Shown here: one piece after another, positions 15,642 to 26,717 of the stretch | Layout of the letters: the number at the start of each line of letters is the position of its first letter | How positions within the stretch are numbered: position 1 is the stretch's first letter | NCBI RefSeq assembly: GCF_039908645.1 | Contig: NZ_CP150917.1 | Coordinates: 2,863,501-2,927,500, forward strand | Direction: 5' to 3' | Length of the DNA: 64,000 nucleotides | DNA from: Pseudomonas helvetica | GTDB lineage: Bacteria; Pseudomonadota; Gammaproteobacteria; Pseudomonadales; Pseudomonadaceae | Notes under the pieces: model-generated | Database searches by the model: none | Seen by the model: the letters and a program-made list of their open reading frames with translations, nothing else | What the model was told of the DNA's origin: nothing | Position numbers and translations under genes: made by a program

Positions 15642-18600
15642 ACATCTCGCGGCTGTTTATCCTTCGCCCGGTAGCCACCACCCTGAGCATGCTGGCCATC
15701 GTTTTGGCCGGCATGATTGCCTACAAGTTGCTGCCGGTCTCGGCATTGCCTCAGGTCGACTACCCGACCATTCGGGTCATGACCCTGTACCCGGGCGCCA
15801 GTCCGGATGTAATGACCAGTGCGGTGACTGCGCCACTCGAGCGCCAGTTCGGGCAAATGCCCGGCCTGACCCAAATGGCCTCGACCAGTTCCGGCGGCGC
15901 CTCGGTGCTGACCCTGCGCTTCAGCCTCGACATCAACATGGACGTCGCCGAGCAGCAGGTGCAGGCGGCGATCAACGCGGCGACCAATCTGTTGCCCAAG
16001 GACTTGCCCGCTCCACCGGTGTACAACAAGGTCAACCCGGCGGACACCCCGGTGCTGACCCTGGCGATCACCTCCAAAACCATGCTGCTACCCAAACTCA
16101 ATGATTTGGTCGACACGCGCATGGCGCAGAAAATCGCCCAGATCAGTGGCGTCGGCATGGTCAGCATCGCCGGCGGCCAGCGTCAGGCCGTGCGGATCAA
16201 GGTCAACCCGGAAGCCCTGGCGGCCAACGGCTTGAACCTGTCGGACGTACGCACCTTGATCGGCGCGTCCAACGTCAACCAGCCCAAAGGCAACTTCGAC
16301 GGCCCGACCCGGGTCTCGATGCTCGATGCCAACGATCAGTTGACCTCGCCCAAGGACTACGCCGAACTGATTCTGGCCTACAAGAACGGCGCGCCGTTGC
16401 GACTCAAGGACGTCGCGCAGATTGTCGATGGCGCCGAAAACGAACGCCTCGCTGCGTGGGCCAATGAAAACCAGGCTGTGTTGCTGAATATCCAGCGCCA
16501 GCCGGGTGCCAACGTGATCGAGGTGGTCGACCGGATCAAGGCCCTGTTGCCGAGCATCACCGACAACCTGCCGGCTGGCCTCGACGTTACCGTGCTGACC
16601 GACCGTACCCAGACCATCCGCGCGTCCGTCACCGACGTGCAGCACGAATTGCTGATCGCCATCGCCCTGGTGGTGATGGTGACGTTCCTGTTCTTGCGCC
16701 GGGCCAGCGCCACGATCATTCCGTCGATTGCCGTGCCGTTGTCGCTGATCGGCACCTTCGGCGTGATGTACCTGGCCGGTTTTTCGGTCAACAACCTGAC
16801 CTTGATGGCGTTGACCATTGCCACCGGTTTTGTGGTGGACGACGCGATCGTCATGCTGGAAAACATTTCGCGCTTCATCGAGGAGGGCGACAGCCCGTTG
16901 CAGGCGGCGCTCAAGGGCGCCAAGCAGATCGGTTTCACCCTGATATCGCTGACCTTGTCGCTGATTGCGGTATTGATTCCACTGTTGTTCATGGCCGATG
17001 TAGTGGGGCGGCTGTTCCGCGAGTTTGCGATTACCCTGGCGGTGGCGATCCTGATTTCCCTGGTGGTTTCGCTGACCCTGACGCCAATGATGTGCGCGCG
17101 GCTGCTCAAGCGTGAACCCAAGCCAGAAGAACAGGGCCGCTTCTACCGGGCCAGCGGTGCGTGGATCGACTGGCTGATCGCCGCCTACGGGCGCAAGTTG
17201 CAGTGGGTGCTCAAGCATCAGCCGCTGACCTTGCTGGTGGCCGTCGCTACCCTGGGCCTGACGGTGTTCCTGTACATCGTGGTACCCAAGGGCTTTTTCC
17301 CGGTGCAGGACACCGGGGTAATCCAGGGTATTTCCGAGGCGCCGCAGTCGATTTCCTTCGCCGCCATGAGCCAGCGCCAGCAGGAGCTGGCCAAGGTCAT
17401 CCTGGCCGATCCGGCGGTGCAAAGCCTGTCGTCCTATATCGGAGTCGACGGCGACAACGCGACCCTCAACAGCGGGCGCTTGCTGATCAATCTCAAGCCG
17501 CACAAAGAGCGTGATCTGAGCGCGGCCCAGGTGATCAGCCGGTTGCAGCCGCAGCTGGACAAACTGGTGGGCATTCGTCTGTTCATGCAGCCGGTGCAGG
17601 ACCTGACCATCGAAGACCGGGTCAGCCGCACACAGTACCAATTCAGCATGTCGTCGCCGGATGCCGAGATGCTCAGCCTGTGGAGCGGGCGACTGGTCGA
17701 GGCGCTGCGCAAACAACCCGAGCTGACCGACGTTGCCAGTGATTTGCAGGACAAGGGCTTGCAGGTCTATCTGGTGATCGACCGTGACGCGGCTTCGCGA
17801 ATCGGCGTTTCGGTGTCGAACATCACCGACGCGCTGTACGACGCTTTTGGCCAGCGCCAGATCTCGACCATTTACACCCAGGCCAGCCAATACCGCGTGG
17901 TGATGCAGGCACAGGACGGCGAAAAGATCGGCCCGCAGGCGCTGGAGCAGATTCACGTCAAGACCACCAATGGCGGCCAGGTGCGGCTGTCCAGCCTGGC
18001 CCACGTCGAAGAGCGCCAGGCGCAATTGGCGATTGCGCACATCGGCCAGTTCCCGGCAGTGATGATGTCCTTCAACCTCGCGCCCGGCGTGGCGTTGGGG
18101 CAGGCCGTCGAGCTGATCAACAAGGTGCAGCAGGACATCGGCATGCCGCTTGGCGTGCAGACTCAGTTCCAGGGTGCGGCCCAAGCGTTCGAAGCCTCGC
18201 TGTCGAGTACCTTGCTGCTGATTCTAGCGGCGGTGGTGACCATGTACATCGTGCTCGGCGTGCTGTACGAGAGCTACATTCACCCGATCACCATTCTCTC
18301 GACGCTGCCATCGGCGGCGGTCGGCGCCTTGCTGGCGTTGATTCTCAGCGGCAACGACCTGGGCATGATCGCGATCATCGGCATCATCTTGCTGATCGGC
18401 ATCGTCAAGAAGAACGCGATCATGATGATCGACTTCGCCCTCGACGCCGAGCGTAATCAGGGCATGGACCCGGCGACCGCGATTTATCAGGCGGCGCTGC
18501 TGCGTTTCCGGCCAATCCTGATGACCACCCTGGCCGCGTTGTTTGGCGCGGTGCCGTTGATGCTCGCCACTGGTTCGGGGGCCGAACTGCGCCAGCCATT

Positions 18601-18742
18601 GGGTCTGGTGATGGTCGGTGGCCTACTGGTGAGCCAGGTGCTGACGCTGTTTACCACGCCGGTGATCTATCTGTACTTCGACCGCCTCGGTCGGCGCTGG
18701 CGACGTGCGCCTGAGCGCCTGGAGCCGGTAGAGCAGCCATGA
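15638..18742 (+). CDS. muxB: RND efflux pump subunit MuxB
   Basis: A 1,034-residue RND transporter of the MdtB type that forms a hetero-multimer with MuxC. It begins [18 protein letters not shown] and has twelve membrane helices in two repeats, each with a large periplasmic loop. The proton-relay aspartates are D401 and D402 in [16 protein letters not shown] (helix 4), and helix 10 carries [14 protein letters not shown] with the relay lysine. It is translationally coupled to muxA and muxC by ATGA overlaps, so all subunits are made from one mRNA. Length and motifs are complete. Confidence 0.95.
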   Translation: MNISRLFILRPVATTLSMLAIVLAGMIAYKLLPVSALPQVDYPTIRVMTLYPGASPDVMTSAVTAPLERQFGQMPGLTQMASTSSGGASVLTLRFSLDINMDVAEQQVQAAINAATNLLPKDLPAPPVYNKVNPADTPVLTLAITSKTMLLPKLNDLVDTRMAQKIAQISGVGMVSIAGGQRQAVRIKVNPEALAANGLNLSDVRTLIGASNVNQPKGNFDGPTRVSMLDANDQLTSPKDYAELILAYKNGAPLRLKDVAQIVDGAENERLAAWANENQAVLLNIQRQPGANVIEVVDRIKALLPSITDNLPAGLDVTVLTDRTQTIRASVTDVQHELLIAIALVVMVTFLFLRRASATIIPSIAVPLSLIGTFGVMYLAGFSVNNLTLMALTIATGFVVDDAIVMLENISRFIEEGDSPLQAALKGAKQIGFTLISLTLSLIAVLIPLLFMADVVGRLFREFAITLAVAILISLVVSLTLTPMMCARLLKREPKPEEQGRFYRASGAWIDWLIAAYGRKLQWVLKHQPLTLLVAVATLGLTVFLYIVVPKGFFPVQDTGVIQGISEAPQSISFAAMSQRQQELAKVILADPAVQSLSSYIGVDGDNATLNSGRLLINLKPHKERDLSAAQVISRLQPQLDKLVGIRLFMQPVQDLTIEDRVSRTQYQFSMSSPDAEMLSLWSGRLVEALRKQPELTDVASDLQDKGLQVYLVIDRDAASRIGVSVSNITDALYDAFGQRQISTIYTQASQYRVVMQAQDGEKIGPQALEQIHVKTTNGGQVRLSSLAHVEERQAQLAIAHIGQFPAVMMSFNLAPGVALGQAVELINKVQQDIGMPLGVQTQFQGAAQAFEASLSSTLLLILAAVVTMYIVLGVLYESYIHPITILSTLPSAAVGALLALILSGNDLGMIAIIGIILLIGIVKKNAIMMIDFALDAERNQGMDPATAIYQAALLRFRPILMTTLAALFGAVPLMLATGSGAELRQPLGLVMVGGLLVSQVLTLFTTPVIYLYFDRLGRRWRRAPERLEPVEQP

Positions 18743-21700
18743 ACCTGTCCGGACCTTTCATTCGCCGGCCGGTAGCGACGATGCTGCTGAGCCTGGCGAT
18801 CATGTTGCTGGGCGGTGTGAGTTTCGGCTTGCTGCCGGTGTCGCCGCTGCCGCAAATGGATTTCCCGGTGATCGTGGTGTCGGCGAGCCTGCCGGGCGCG
18901 AGCCCCGAGGTCATGGCCTCCACCGTGGCGACGCCGCTGGAGCGATCCTTCGGCGCCATCGCCGGGGTTAACACCATGAGCAGCCGATCCAGCCAGGGTT
19001 CGACCCGGGTAATCCTGCAATTTGACATGGACCGCGACATCAATGGCGCGGCGCGAGAAGTGCAAGCGGCGATCAACGCCTCGCGCAACCTGCTGCCCAG
19101 CGGTATGCGCAGCATGCCGACCTACAAGAAGGTCAACCCGTCCCAGGCGCCGATCATGGTGCTGTCGCTGACCTCGGATGTACTGGAAAAAGGTCAGCTT
19201 TATGACCTGGCCTCGACCATCCTTTCGCAAAGCCTGTCTCAAGTGCCCGGTGTCGGCGAGGTGCAGATTGGCGGCAGTTCGTTGCCGGCAGTGCGCATCG
19301 AGCTTGAACCGCAACTGCTGAACCAGTACGGCGTGGCGCTGGATGATGTACGCAACACCATCGCCAACGCCAACGTGCGCCGGCCCAAGGGTTCGATCGA
19401 AGACGACCAGCGGATGTGGCAGCTCCAGGCCAACGACCAGTTGGAGAAGGCCAAGGATTATGAACCGCTGATCATTCGCTACCAGAATGGCTCGGCGTTG
19501 CGCCTGGGCGATGTGGCCAAGGTTCGCGACAGCGTCGAAGACCGCTACAACAGCGGTTTCTTCAACGATGACGCGGCGGTGCTGTTGGTGATCAACCGCC
19601 AGGCCGGCGCCAACATCATTAAAACGGTCAACGATATCAAGGCGCAGTTGCCGGCGTTGCAGGCGGTGTTGCCGGCCAGCGTCAAACTGAACCTGGCGAT
19701 GGACCGTTCACCGGTGATCAAGGCGACCTTGCACGAAGCGGAAATGACCCTGCTGATTGCCGTGGCGCTGGTGATTCTGGTGGTCTACCTGTTCCTCGGT
19801 AACTTCCGCGCGTCGTTGATCCCGACGCTGGCGGTACCGGTGTCGTTGGTCGGTACGTTCGCGGTGATGTACCTCTATGGCTTTTCGCTGAACAACCTGT
19901 CGCTGATGGCGCTGATTCTGGCCACGGGGCTGGTGGTGGACGATGCCATCGTGGTGCTCGAAAACATTTCGCGGCACATCGACGAAGGGATCGCGCCGAT
20001 GAAGGCGGCGTACCTGGGCGCCAAGGAAGTCGGTTTTACCCTGCTGTCGATGAACGTCTCGCTGGTGGCGGTGTTCCTGTCGATTCTGTTCATGGGCGGG
20101 ATCATCGAGAGCCTGTTCCGCGAGTTTTCGATCACCCTGGCGGCGTCAATCGTGGTGTCGCTGGTGGTCTCGCTGACCCTGACGCCGATGCTCTGTGCCC
20201 GCTGGCTGAAACCCCACACGCCAGGTGAAGAAAACCGTTTGCAGCGCGCCAGTCGGCGCGCCAACGACTGGATGGTCAAGCACTATGCCAGCGGCCTGGA
20301 TTGGGTGCTGCGTCACAAGCGGCTGACGCTGCTCAGCCTGTTTGTCACCATTGGCGTCAACATCGCCTTGTATGTGGTGGTGCCCAAAACGTTCCTGCCG
20401 CAGCAGGACACCGGTCAACTGATCGGTTTTGTCCGCGGCGACAATGGCCTGTCGTTCAACGTCATGCAGCCGAAAATGGAAACCTTCCGCCGCGCGGTGT
20501 TGAAAGACGCGGCGGTGGAAAGTGTCGCCGGTTTTATCGGCGGGACCAACGGCACCAATAACGCTTTCATGCTGGTACGCCTGAAGCCGATCAAGGAACG
20601 CAATATTTCTGCGCAGAAGGTCATCGAACGCCTGCGCAAGGAAATGCCCAAGGTCGCCGGTGCCCAATTGATGTTGATGGCTGACCAGGACTTGCAGTTT
20701 GGCGGTGGCCGCGAGCAGACCACCTCGCAATACACCTACATCCTGCAAAGCGGCGATTTATCGGCGTTGCGCGAGTGGTATCCAAAGGTCGTCACCGCAC
20801 TCAAGGCATTGCCTGAACTGACGGCCATCGACGCCCGCGAAGGGCGAGGTGCCGCGCAGGTGACACTGGTGGTCGATCGTGACCAGGCCAAACGCCTGGG
20901 TGTCGACATGTCGATGGTCACCGCGGTGCTGAACAACGCTTATAGCCAGCGCCAGATCTCGACCATTTACGACAGCCTCAACCAGTATCAGGTGGTGATG
21001 GAGGTCAATCCGAAATACGCCCAGGACCCGATCACCCTCAATCAGGTCCAGGTGATTACTGCTGCCGGCGCGCGCATTCCGTTGTCGGCAATTGCCCACT
21101 ATGAAAACAGCCTGGAAAACGACCGGGTCAGCCATGAAGGGCAGTTCGCGTCCGAGAGCATCTCTTTTGATATGGCCGAAGGCGTCACCGTTGAACAAGG
21201 CTCGGCCGCCATCGAACGGGCGATTGCCAAGCTGGGGTTGCCGGAAGAAGTGATCGCCAAGATGGCCGGCACTGCCGACGCTTTCGCGGCGACCCAGAAG
21301 AGTCAGCCGTGGATGATTCTCGGTGCGCTGGTGGCGGTGTATCTGGTGTTGGGCGTGCTGTACGAAAGTTACGTGCACCCGCTGACCATCCTCTCGACGT
21401 TGCCTTCGGCAGGTGTCGGTGCGTTGTTGTCGATCTATGTGCTGGGCGGCGAGTTCAGCCTGATTTCGCTGCTCGGGCTGTTTTTGCTGATCGGCGTGGT
21501 GAAGAAAAACGCCATTCTGATGATCGACCTCGCGCTACAGCTTGAGCGCCATCAGGGCATGGAACCGCTGGAGTCGATTCGCAGTGCGTGTCTGTTGCGT
21601 CTGCGGCCGATTCTGATGACTACCCTGGCGGCGATTCTGGGCGCCTTGCCCTTGTTGCTCAGCACCGCCGAAGGCGCGGAAATGCGCCAGCCATTGGGCC

Positions 21701-21846
21701 TGACCATTATCGGCGGGTTGATTTTCAGCCAGGTGCTGACGCTTTTCACCACCCCGGTGGTTTACCTCTACCTCGACCGTTTGCGCCATCGGGTCAACCG
21801 CTGGCGTGGGGTTCGTACCGATGCTTCTCTGGAAACTCCGCTATGA
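18739..21846 (+). CDS. muxC: RND efflux pump subunit MuxC
   Basis: A 1,035-residue RND transporter of the MdtC type, paralogous to MuxB. The start [18 protein letters not shown], proton-relay D401/D402 in [16 protein letters not shown] and helix-10 [15 protein letters not shown] are all intact. In the MdtBC/MuxBC type the two different pump proteins assemble together; in E. coli one carries out proton translocation and the other drug binding. The gene overlaps muxB and the outer-membrane gene by four bases on each side. Nothing suggests damage. Confidence 0.95.
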   Translation: MNLSGPFIRRPVATMLLSLAIMLLGGVSFGLLPVSPLPQMDFPVIVVSASLPGASPEVMASTVATPLERSFGAIAGVNTMSSRSSQGSTRVILQFDMDRDINGAAREVQAAINASRNLLPSGMRSMPTYKKVNPSQAPIMVLSLTSDVLEKGQLYDLASTILSQSLSQVPGVGEVQIGGSSLPAVRIELEPQLLNQYGVALDDVRNTIANANVRRPKGSIEDDQRMWQLQANDQLEKAKDYEPLIIRYQNGSALRLGDVAKVRDSVEDRYNSGFFNDDAAVLLVINRQAGANIIKTVNDIKAQLPALQAVLPASVKLNLAMDRSPVIKATLHEAEMTLLIAVALVILVVYLFLGNFRASLIPTLAVPVSLVGTFAVMYLYGFSLNNLSLMALILATGLVVDDAIVVLENISRHIDEGIAPMKAAYLGAKEVGFTLLSMNVSLVAVFLSILFMGGIIESLFREFSITLAASIVVSLVVSLTLTPMLCARWLKPHTPGEENRLQRASRRANDWMVKHYASGLDWVLRHKRLTLLSLFVTIGVNIALYVVVPKTFLPQQDTGQLIGFVRGDNGLSFNVMQPKMETFRRAVLKDAAVESVAGFIGGTNGTNNAFMLVRLKPIKERNISAQKVIERLRKEMPKVAGAQLMLMADQDLQFGGGREQTTSQYTYILQSGDLSALREWYPKVVTALKALPELTAIDAREGRGAAQVTLVVDRDQAKRLGVDMSMVTAVLNNAYSQRQISTIYDSLNQYQVVMEVNPKYAQDPITLNQVQVITAAGARIPLSAIAHYENSLENDRVSHEGQFASESISFDMAEGVTVEQGSAAIERAIAKLGLPEEVIAKMAGTADAFAATQKSQPWMILGALVAVYLVLGVLYESYVHPLTILSTLPSAGVGALLSIYVLGGEFSLISLLGLFLLIGVVKKNAILMIDLALQLERHQGMEPLESIRSACLLRLRPILMTTLAAILGALPLLLSTAEGAEMRQPLGLTIIGGLIFSQVLTLFTTPVVYLYLDRLRHRVNRWRGVRTDASLETPL

Positions 21847-23336
21847 CTGACCGTTGCCCACTCAACCTCGACGCACCGATGGCCCGGCGCCTGGTATCGG
21901 CCCGCGGTTCGCGTTTACTGAGTCTTTCGCTCAGCGTCTTGATGCTCAGCGCCTGCGCCATCGGCCCGGACTATCAGCGCCCGACAGTGGCCGAGCCGGC
22001 ACAGTACAAGCAGGCCGACGGCTGGCGTCAGGCGACGCCGAGTGATTCATTGGCGCGTGGCGCCTGGTGGGAACTGTACGGTGATCAGCAGCTCAACGGG
22101 CTGGTCGAAAAACTCAACAGTGCCAACCAGACCGTTGCCCAGTCCGAAGCCCAGTACCGCCAGGCTCAGGCGTTGGTACGCAGTGCCCGAGGTGCGTTTT
22201 TTCCGACGGTTGATCTGAGCGCCGGGAAAACCCGTTCGAGTCAAGGCACCGGTAGCAGCAGTTCGAGCCTGAGCAGTACCAACAGTGGTATCCGCGACAC
22301 CTATAACACTCAGCTTGGGGTGAGTTGGGAAGCGGACGTCTGGGGCAAATTGCGTCGCGGCCTGGAAGCCGACAAGGCCAGTGCCCAAGCGAGTTTTGCC
22401 GACCTGGCCGCGATGCGCCTGAGCCAGCAATCGGAGCTGGTGCAGAACTACCTGCAATTGCGAGTGATCGACCAGCAAAAGCGCCTGCTGCAAGCCACGG
22501 TCGAGAATTATCAGCGCTCGCTGCAAATGACCGAAAATCAGTACCGCGCGGGAGTGTCCGGCAAGGACGCGGTGGCCCAGGCGCAAACCCAACTGAAAAG
22601 CACACAGGCCGACATGGTCGACCTGATCTGGCAGCGTGCGCAGTTCGAGAACGCGATTGCGGTGCTGATCGGCTTGCCGCCGGCTGACTTCAACCTGGCA
22701 GAAACCCAGAACATTCCAGCATTGCCGCAGGTTCCGCTGAGCCTGCCCTCGCAACTGCTGGAGCGACGCCCGGACATTGCCTCCGCCGAGCGTTCGGTGA
22801 TTGCCGCCAACGCCAACATCGGCGTGGCCAAGGCAGCCTACTACCCGGACCTGACCTTGAGCATGAGTGGCGGCTACAGCAGTAGCACTTACTCTAACTT
22901 GATCAGCTTGCCGAACCGTTTCTGGTCGGTAGGGCCGAAACTCGCCATGACCTTGTTCGATGGCGGCCAACGCTCGGCGGAAGTCGACCGAACCGAGGCG
23001 GCCTATGACCAGACCGTGGCCAAGTATCGGCAAACCGTGCTCGACGGGTTCCGCGAAGTCGAAAACTACCTGGTGCAGCTCAAGGTCATGGAAGACGAAG
23101 CAGCGGTGCGCCAGGAAGCGCTGGATGCGGCCCGCGAGTCGTTGCGCCTGACCCTGAACCAGTACAAGGCCGGGTTGATCGCCTACCTTGATGTGGTGGT
23201 GGTCCAGGCCACAGCGCTGAGCAACGAGCGTAGCGTGCTGACCTTGCAGCAAAGCCGGCTGATTGCCAGCGTGAACTTGATCGCCGCGTTGGGCGGTGGC
23301 TGGGATGGTCAGACCCAGATCAGCGAAAAAAACTAG
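21843..23336 (+). CDS. opmB: Outer-membrane efflux lipoprotein OpmB
   Basis: A 497-residue TolC/OprM-family channel. After a 35-residue N-terminal extension comes a signal sequence with lipobox MLSAC followed by IGPDYQRP, the standard start of mature OprM-type lipoproteins. Two outer-membrane-efflux repeats follow, with typical motifs GVSWEADVWGKLRRGLEADKAS, LLERRPDIASAERSVIAANANIGVAKAAYYP and FREVENYLVQL. It completes the tripartite MuxABC-OpmB pump spanning the envelope. Its ATG lies within the muxC stop codon, so it is the last gene of the operon; a REPIN follows 15 bases later. Confidence 0.93.
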   Translation: MTDRCPLNLDAPMARRLVSARGSRLLSLSLSVLMLSACAIGPDYQRPTVAEPAQYKQADGWRQATPSDSLARGAWWELYGDQQLNGLVEKLNSANQTVAQSEAQYRQAQALVRSARGAFFPTVDLSAGKTRSSQGTGSSSSSLSSTNSGIRDTYNTQLGVSWEADVWGKLRRGLEADKASAQASFADLAAMRLSQQSELVQNYLQLRVIDQQKRLLQATVENYQRSLQMTENQYRAGVSGKDAVAQAQTQLKSTQADMVDLIWQRAQFENAIAVLIGLPPADFNLAETQNIPALPQVPLSLPSQLLERRPDIASAERSVIAANANIGVAKAAYYPDLTLSMSGGYSSSTYSNLISLPNRFWSVGPKLAMTLFDGGQRSAEVDRTEAAYDQTVAKYRQTVLDGFREVENYLVQLKVMEDEAAVRQEALDAARESLRLTLNQYKAGLIAYLDVVVVQATALSNERSVLTLQQSRLIASVNLIAALGGGWDGQTQISEKN

Positions 23337-23350
23337 GGTAGAGCGTTTCT

Positions 23351-23494
23351 GTGGCGAGGGAGCTTGCTCCCGCTGGGCCGGTCCGCGTTCGGGCGAAGCG
23401 GCCCCAAAACCTGCGACCGCGTCATTTCAGTCACACCGCAATGGCTGGCTTCACGACTGCTGCGCACCCGAGCGGGAGCAAGCTCCCTCGCCAC
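23351..23494. repeat. REP/REPIN element, copy 3
   Basis: A left unit GTGGCGAGGGAGCTTGCTCC and an inverted right unit ending GAGCAAGCTCCCTCGCCAC. It fills the first half of the 336-base gap after opmB; the remaining bases up to 23672 hold only the presumed promoter of the next gene. Confidence 0.9.
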
Positions 23495-23672
23495 AAATTG
23501 CAGTCAGCCTTACGCTCTGTAAGGGTATGTCCTGCCTTGTTTCAGACTGTCCGTCGCGCTAATGGCCTTTTGGTTACTTTGTGAGTGCGTTCGTTGATGG
23601 AATCAGTACAATCGCGCACTTTGCCCCAACGAGCATGGATGCAGTCCAGCGGGGGCGTCACGAGAAGTTCTG

Positions 23673-25754
23673 ATGCTCATCGGTAGCTATTCCCCCGCGC
23701 TGGTTCTGATCTCCCTTTGCGTGGCGATTCTTGCCTCCTATACCGCCCTGGACCTGACCGGTCGTATCGCAACCGCCAAAGGCCGCGCAGTTCATTTTTG
23801 GACGGCGGGTGGCGCGTTGGCGATGGGTATCGGCGTCTGGTCGATGCACTTCATTGGCATGCTGGCATTCAGGTTGCCGATCATCCTCGGCTACGATATC
23901 GGTATCACCGCGTTGTCGCTGGTGATCGCCATTCTGTCCTGCGGGTTCGCGCTGTGGCTGGTCAGCCAGCCGCGTATGCCGGGCTGGCAACTGGCGTTCG
24001 GCGCATTGATCATGGGCGCGGGCATCAGCGGCATGCATTACACCGGCATGGCCGCCATGCGCATGCAGCCGGGTATCGATTACGATCCGACATTGTTTGG
24101 TGCTTCGCTGGTGATCGCGGTCGGCGCTTCAGCCGCGGCATTGTGGATTGCCTTTCGTTTACGCCAGAACACCCCGTATGTGCGCCTCGTTCGTGGCGGC
24201 GCCGCGGTGATCATGGGTATCGCAATTGTCGGTATGCACTACACAGGGATGGCGGCCGCACGATTTGCCGAGGGCAGCTATTGCGGCGCGACAGTCGACG
24301 GTTTGAGTGGCAAGGGCCTGGACAATCTGGTGCTGGTCACCACTCTGGCAGTGTTGAGCATCGCGCTGCTGACGTCGATCCTCGATGCACGCCTGGAAGC
24401 ACGCACCGCCGAGTTGGCCAATTCCTTGACCCTGGCCAACCGCGAACTCACCCAGCTGGCATTGCACGACCCCCTGACCGGGTTGCCGAACCGTGTACTG
24501 CTGGCCGATCGCATCGATCAAGCCATGCATGTGGTGCAGGAGCAGGGCGGCTGTTTTGCGTTGATGTTCATCGATCTCGATGGTTTTAAACCGGTCAACG
24601 ATGCCTTTGGTCACCATATAGGCGACCAGTTGCTGCGCGAAGTCGGCGTACGTTTGCGCGAGGACCTGCGCGGCCAGGACACGCTGGCGCGGATAGGCGG
24701 CGATGAATTCGTGTTGCTGGTGCAGCTCGCCGAACCTGACGATGCCTTGCGCCTGGCGGCGCGTCAGGTGGGGTTGATCTCGCGCGCATTCCGGGTCGCC
24801 GAGCACGATTTGCAGATCTCTGCCAGCGTTGGCATTGCCGTATACCCTGGCAACGGACAGACCCCGCAAGAACTGCTGATGAACGCCGACGCGGCGATGT
24901 ATCACGCCAAGGGCGCGGGCAAGAACGGTCACAGCTTCTTCGATGCCTCGATGAATACCAACGCCCGCAAGCAACTGCAAATGCTTCAGGATTTGCGTAA
25001 TGCGCTTGAGCAACAGCAATTCAGCCTGCACTACCAACCCAAGTTTGACGCCAGCAATGGTCGGCCGGTCGGCGCCGAAGCCTTGCTGCGCTGGGAACAC
25101 CCGACCCTGGGCATGCTGCTGCCGGACAAGTTCATCGAACTGGCGGAGAAAACCGGGTTGATCATTCCGATCGGCGACTGGGTGCTCAACGAAGCGTGCC
25201 GGCAAATGAGCCTCTGGCACAGCCAGGGTTACACCCATTGGCGTATTGCAGTGAATCTCTCGGCGTTGCAGTTCTGTCATGCCGGGCTGGTTCAAAGCGT
25301 CGCCAAAGCCTTGGCCACTCACCGTTTGCCGGCTAACAGCCTGACCCTGGAAATCACCGAAACCACCGCCATGAGCGATGCCGACGCGAGCATGACGGTG
25401 CTCCAGCAACTGTCGGAAATGGGCGTCGACCTGTCCATCGACGACTTCGGTACCGGTTACTCGAGCTTGATGTACCTCAAGCGCCTGCCGGCCAATGAGC
25501 TGAAGATCGACCGTGGTTTTGTCCGTGACCTTGAGCGCGACAGCGATGACGCGGCGATCGTCTCGGCCATCGTCGCCCTTGGGCAGGCGCTGGGTTTGCG
25601 CATCGTCGCCGAAGGCGTGGAAACCGATGTGCAACAGGACTTCCTGACTCAGCTAGGCTGCGATTCCTTGCAGGGCTACCTGCTCGGCCACCCGTTACCG
25701 GCCGACAGGTTCATGGTCGATATACACCGGGCCGAGCAATTGGTGACGGGTTGA
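23673..25754 (+). CDS. mucR: MHYT-GGDEF-EAL c-di-GMP signalling protein (MucR-like)
   Basis: A 693-residue inner-membrane protein. Residues 1 to about 240 form the seven-helix MHYT sensor, with the repeated motifs MHFIGM, MHYTGM and MHYTGM that are proposed to bind copper and sense O2, CO or NO. A GGDEF domain follows with an intact GGDEF site at 342-346, then an EAL domain with the EAL triplet at 469-471, EITET, and DDFGTGYSSL. Both catalytic halves look intact, so it could make and degrade c-di-GMP. Domain order and length match P. aeruginosa MucR, which feeds c-di-GMP to alginate synthesis; NbdA is the alternative and is longer. Flanked by REPINs on both sides. Confidence 0.85.
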   Translation: MLIGSYSPALVLISLCVAILASYTALDLTGRIATAKGRAVHFWTAGGALAMGIGVWSMHFIGMLAFRLPIILGYDIGITALSLVIAILSCGFALWLVSQPRMPGWQLAFGALIMGAGISGMHYTGMAAMRMQPGIDYDPTLFGASLVIAVGASAAALWIAFRLRQNTPYVRLVRGGAAVIMGIAIVGMHYTGMAAARFAEGSYCGATVDGLSGKGLDNLVLVTTLAVLSIALLTSILDARLEARTAELANSLTLANRELTQLALHDPLTGLPNRVLLADRIDQAMHVVQEQGGCFALMFIDLDGFKPVNDAFGHHIGDQLLREVGVRLREDLRGQDTLARIGGDEFVLLVQLAEPDDALRLAARQVGLISRAFRVAEHDLQISASVGIAVYPGNGQTPQELLMNADAAMYHAKGAGKNGHSFFDASMNTNARKQLQMLQDLRNALEQQQFSLHYQPKFDASNGRPVGAEALLRWEHPTLGMLLPDKFIELAEKTGLIIPIGDWVLNEACRQMSLWHSQGYTHWRIAVNLSALQFCHAGLVQSVAKALATHRLPANSLTLEITETTAMSDADASMTVLQQLSEMGVDLSIDDFGTGYSSLMYLKRLPANELKIDRGFVRDLERDSDDAAIVSAIVALGQALGLRIVAEGVETDVQQDFLTQLGCDSLQGYLLGHPLPADRFMVDIHRAEQLVTG

Positions 25755-25763
25755 TTGACCTCT

Positions 25764-25885
25764 GTGGCGAGGGAGCTTGCTCCCGTCGGCCGGTCCGCGT
25801 TCGGGCGAAGCAGTCGTAAACCTGGCTTGCCGTGGTGGAGGTCAGGAGCGCTGCGCACTCCAGCGGGAGCAAGCTCCCTCGCCAC
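25764..25885. repeat. REP/REPIN element, copy 4
   Basis: GTGGCGAGGGAGCTTGCTCC at the left and the inverted GAGCAAGCTCCCTCGCCAC at the right, nine bases after the MHYT-GGDEF-EAL stop. The left arm is nearly identical to copy 3, which flanks the same gene on the other side. Confidence 0.9.
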
Positions 25886-25970
25886 AGTGGCAGTGACAGG
25901 CCATGCAAAACCCGGCGTTGGCGGTTATTCTTGCGGCGCAAGGCTTTGGGTTCGAATGGGGGGATTGAGC

Positions 25971-26717
25971 ATGGACAAAGTCATCGTTATCACTGGCGGC
26001 AGTCGCGGTATCGGCGCTGCTACGGCGCTCCTGGCGGCTGAGCAGGGCTATCGAATCTGCATCAACTACCAGGCCGATGAGCAGGCTGCGCAACAGGTCC
26101 TCGAGCAAGTCCGCGCGCTCGGCGCCCAGGCGATTGCGGTGCGCGCTGACGTCAGCATCGAAGATGAAGTGATCAGCCTGTTCCATCGCGTCGACACCGA
26201 GCTGGGCCGAGTCACCGCACTGGTGAACAACGCCGGCACCGTCGGACAAAAGTCGCGGGTCGATGAAATGTCCGAATTCCGCATTCTGAAAGTCCTGAAA
26301 ACCAATGTCCTGGCGCCGATTCTCTGCGCCAAGCATGCACTGCTGCGCATGTCACCCAGACACGGCGGGCAGGGCGGCAGCATCGTCAACGTCTCCTCGG
26401 TCGCCTCGCGCCTCGGCTCGCCGGGTGAATACGTCGACTACGCAGCCTCCAAGGGTGCGCTGGATACGTTCACCATCGGCCTGTCCAAGGAAGTCGCCGG
26501 CGAAGGCATCCGCGTCAATGCCGTGCGTCCCGGCTACATCTACACCGACTTCCATGCCCTGAGCGGCGATCCGGATCGGGTCAGCAAGCTTGAATCGGGC
26601 ATTCCCATGGCCCGCGGCGGCCGCCCGGATGAAGTGGCCGAGGCGATTATCTGGCTGCTGTCGGACAAGGCTTCTTATGCGACCGGGACCTTTGTTGATT
26701 TGGGTGGCGGGCGTTAA
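25971..26717 (+). CDS. Short-chain dehydrogenase/reductase (SDR)
   Basis: A 248-residue classical SDR with the cofactor motif TGGSRGIGAAT at residues 8-18, NNAG in ALVNNAGTVG, the active-site Ser in VNVSSVASRLGS and the catalytic YAASK tetrad motif. The C-terminal end GTFVDLGGGR is typical of the FabG-like group. The basic Arg in the glycine motif and the NYQADE segment after strand 2 suggest NADP(H) preference, which is inference. Substrate unknown. A GGGGGGA site precedes the ATG. It is convergent with the MocR gene, their stop codons overlapping by four bases. Confidence 0.88.
   Translation: MDKVIVITGGSRGIGAATALLAAEQGYRICINYQADEQAAQQVLEQVRALGAQAIAVRADVSIEDEVISLFHRVDTELGRVTALVNNAGTVGQKSRVDEMSEFRILKVLKTNVLAPILCAKHALLRMSPRHGGQGGSIVNVSSVASRLGSPGEYVDYAASKGALDTFTIGLSKEVAGEGIRVNAVRPGYIYTDFHALSGDPDRVSKLESGIPMARGGRPDEVAEAIIWLLSDKASYATGTFVDLGGGR

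Noticed and set aside
16088..18184. A 698-codon minus-strand frame opposite muxB
   Set aside because: The reverse of a GC-rich transporter gene; composition is His/Gln/Arg-rich with no domains.
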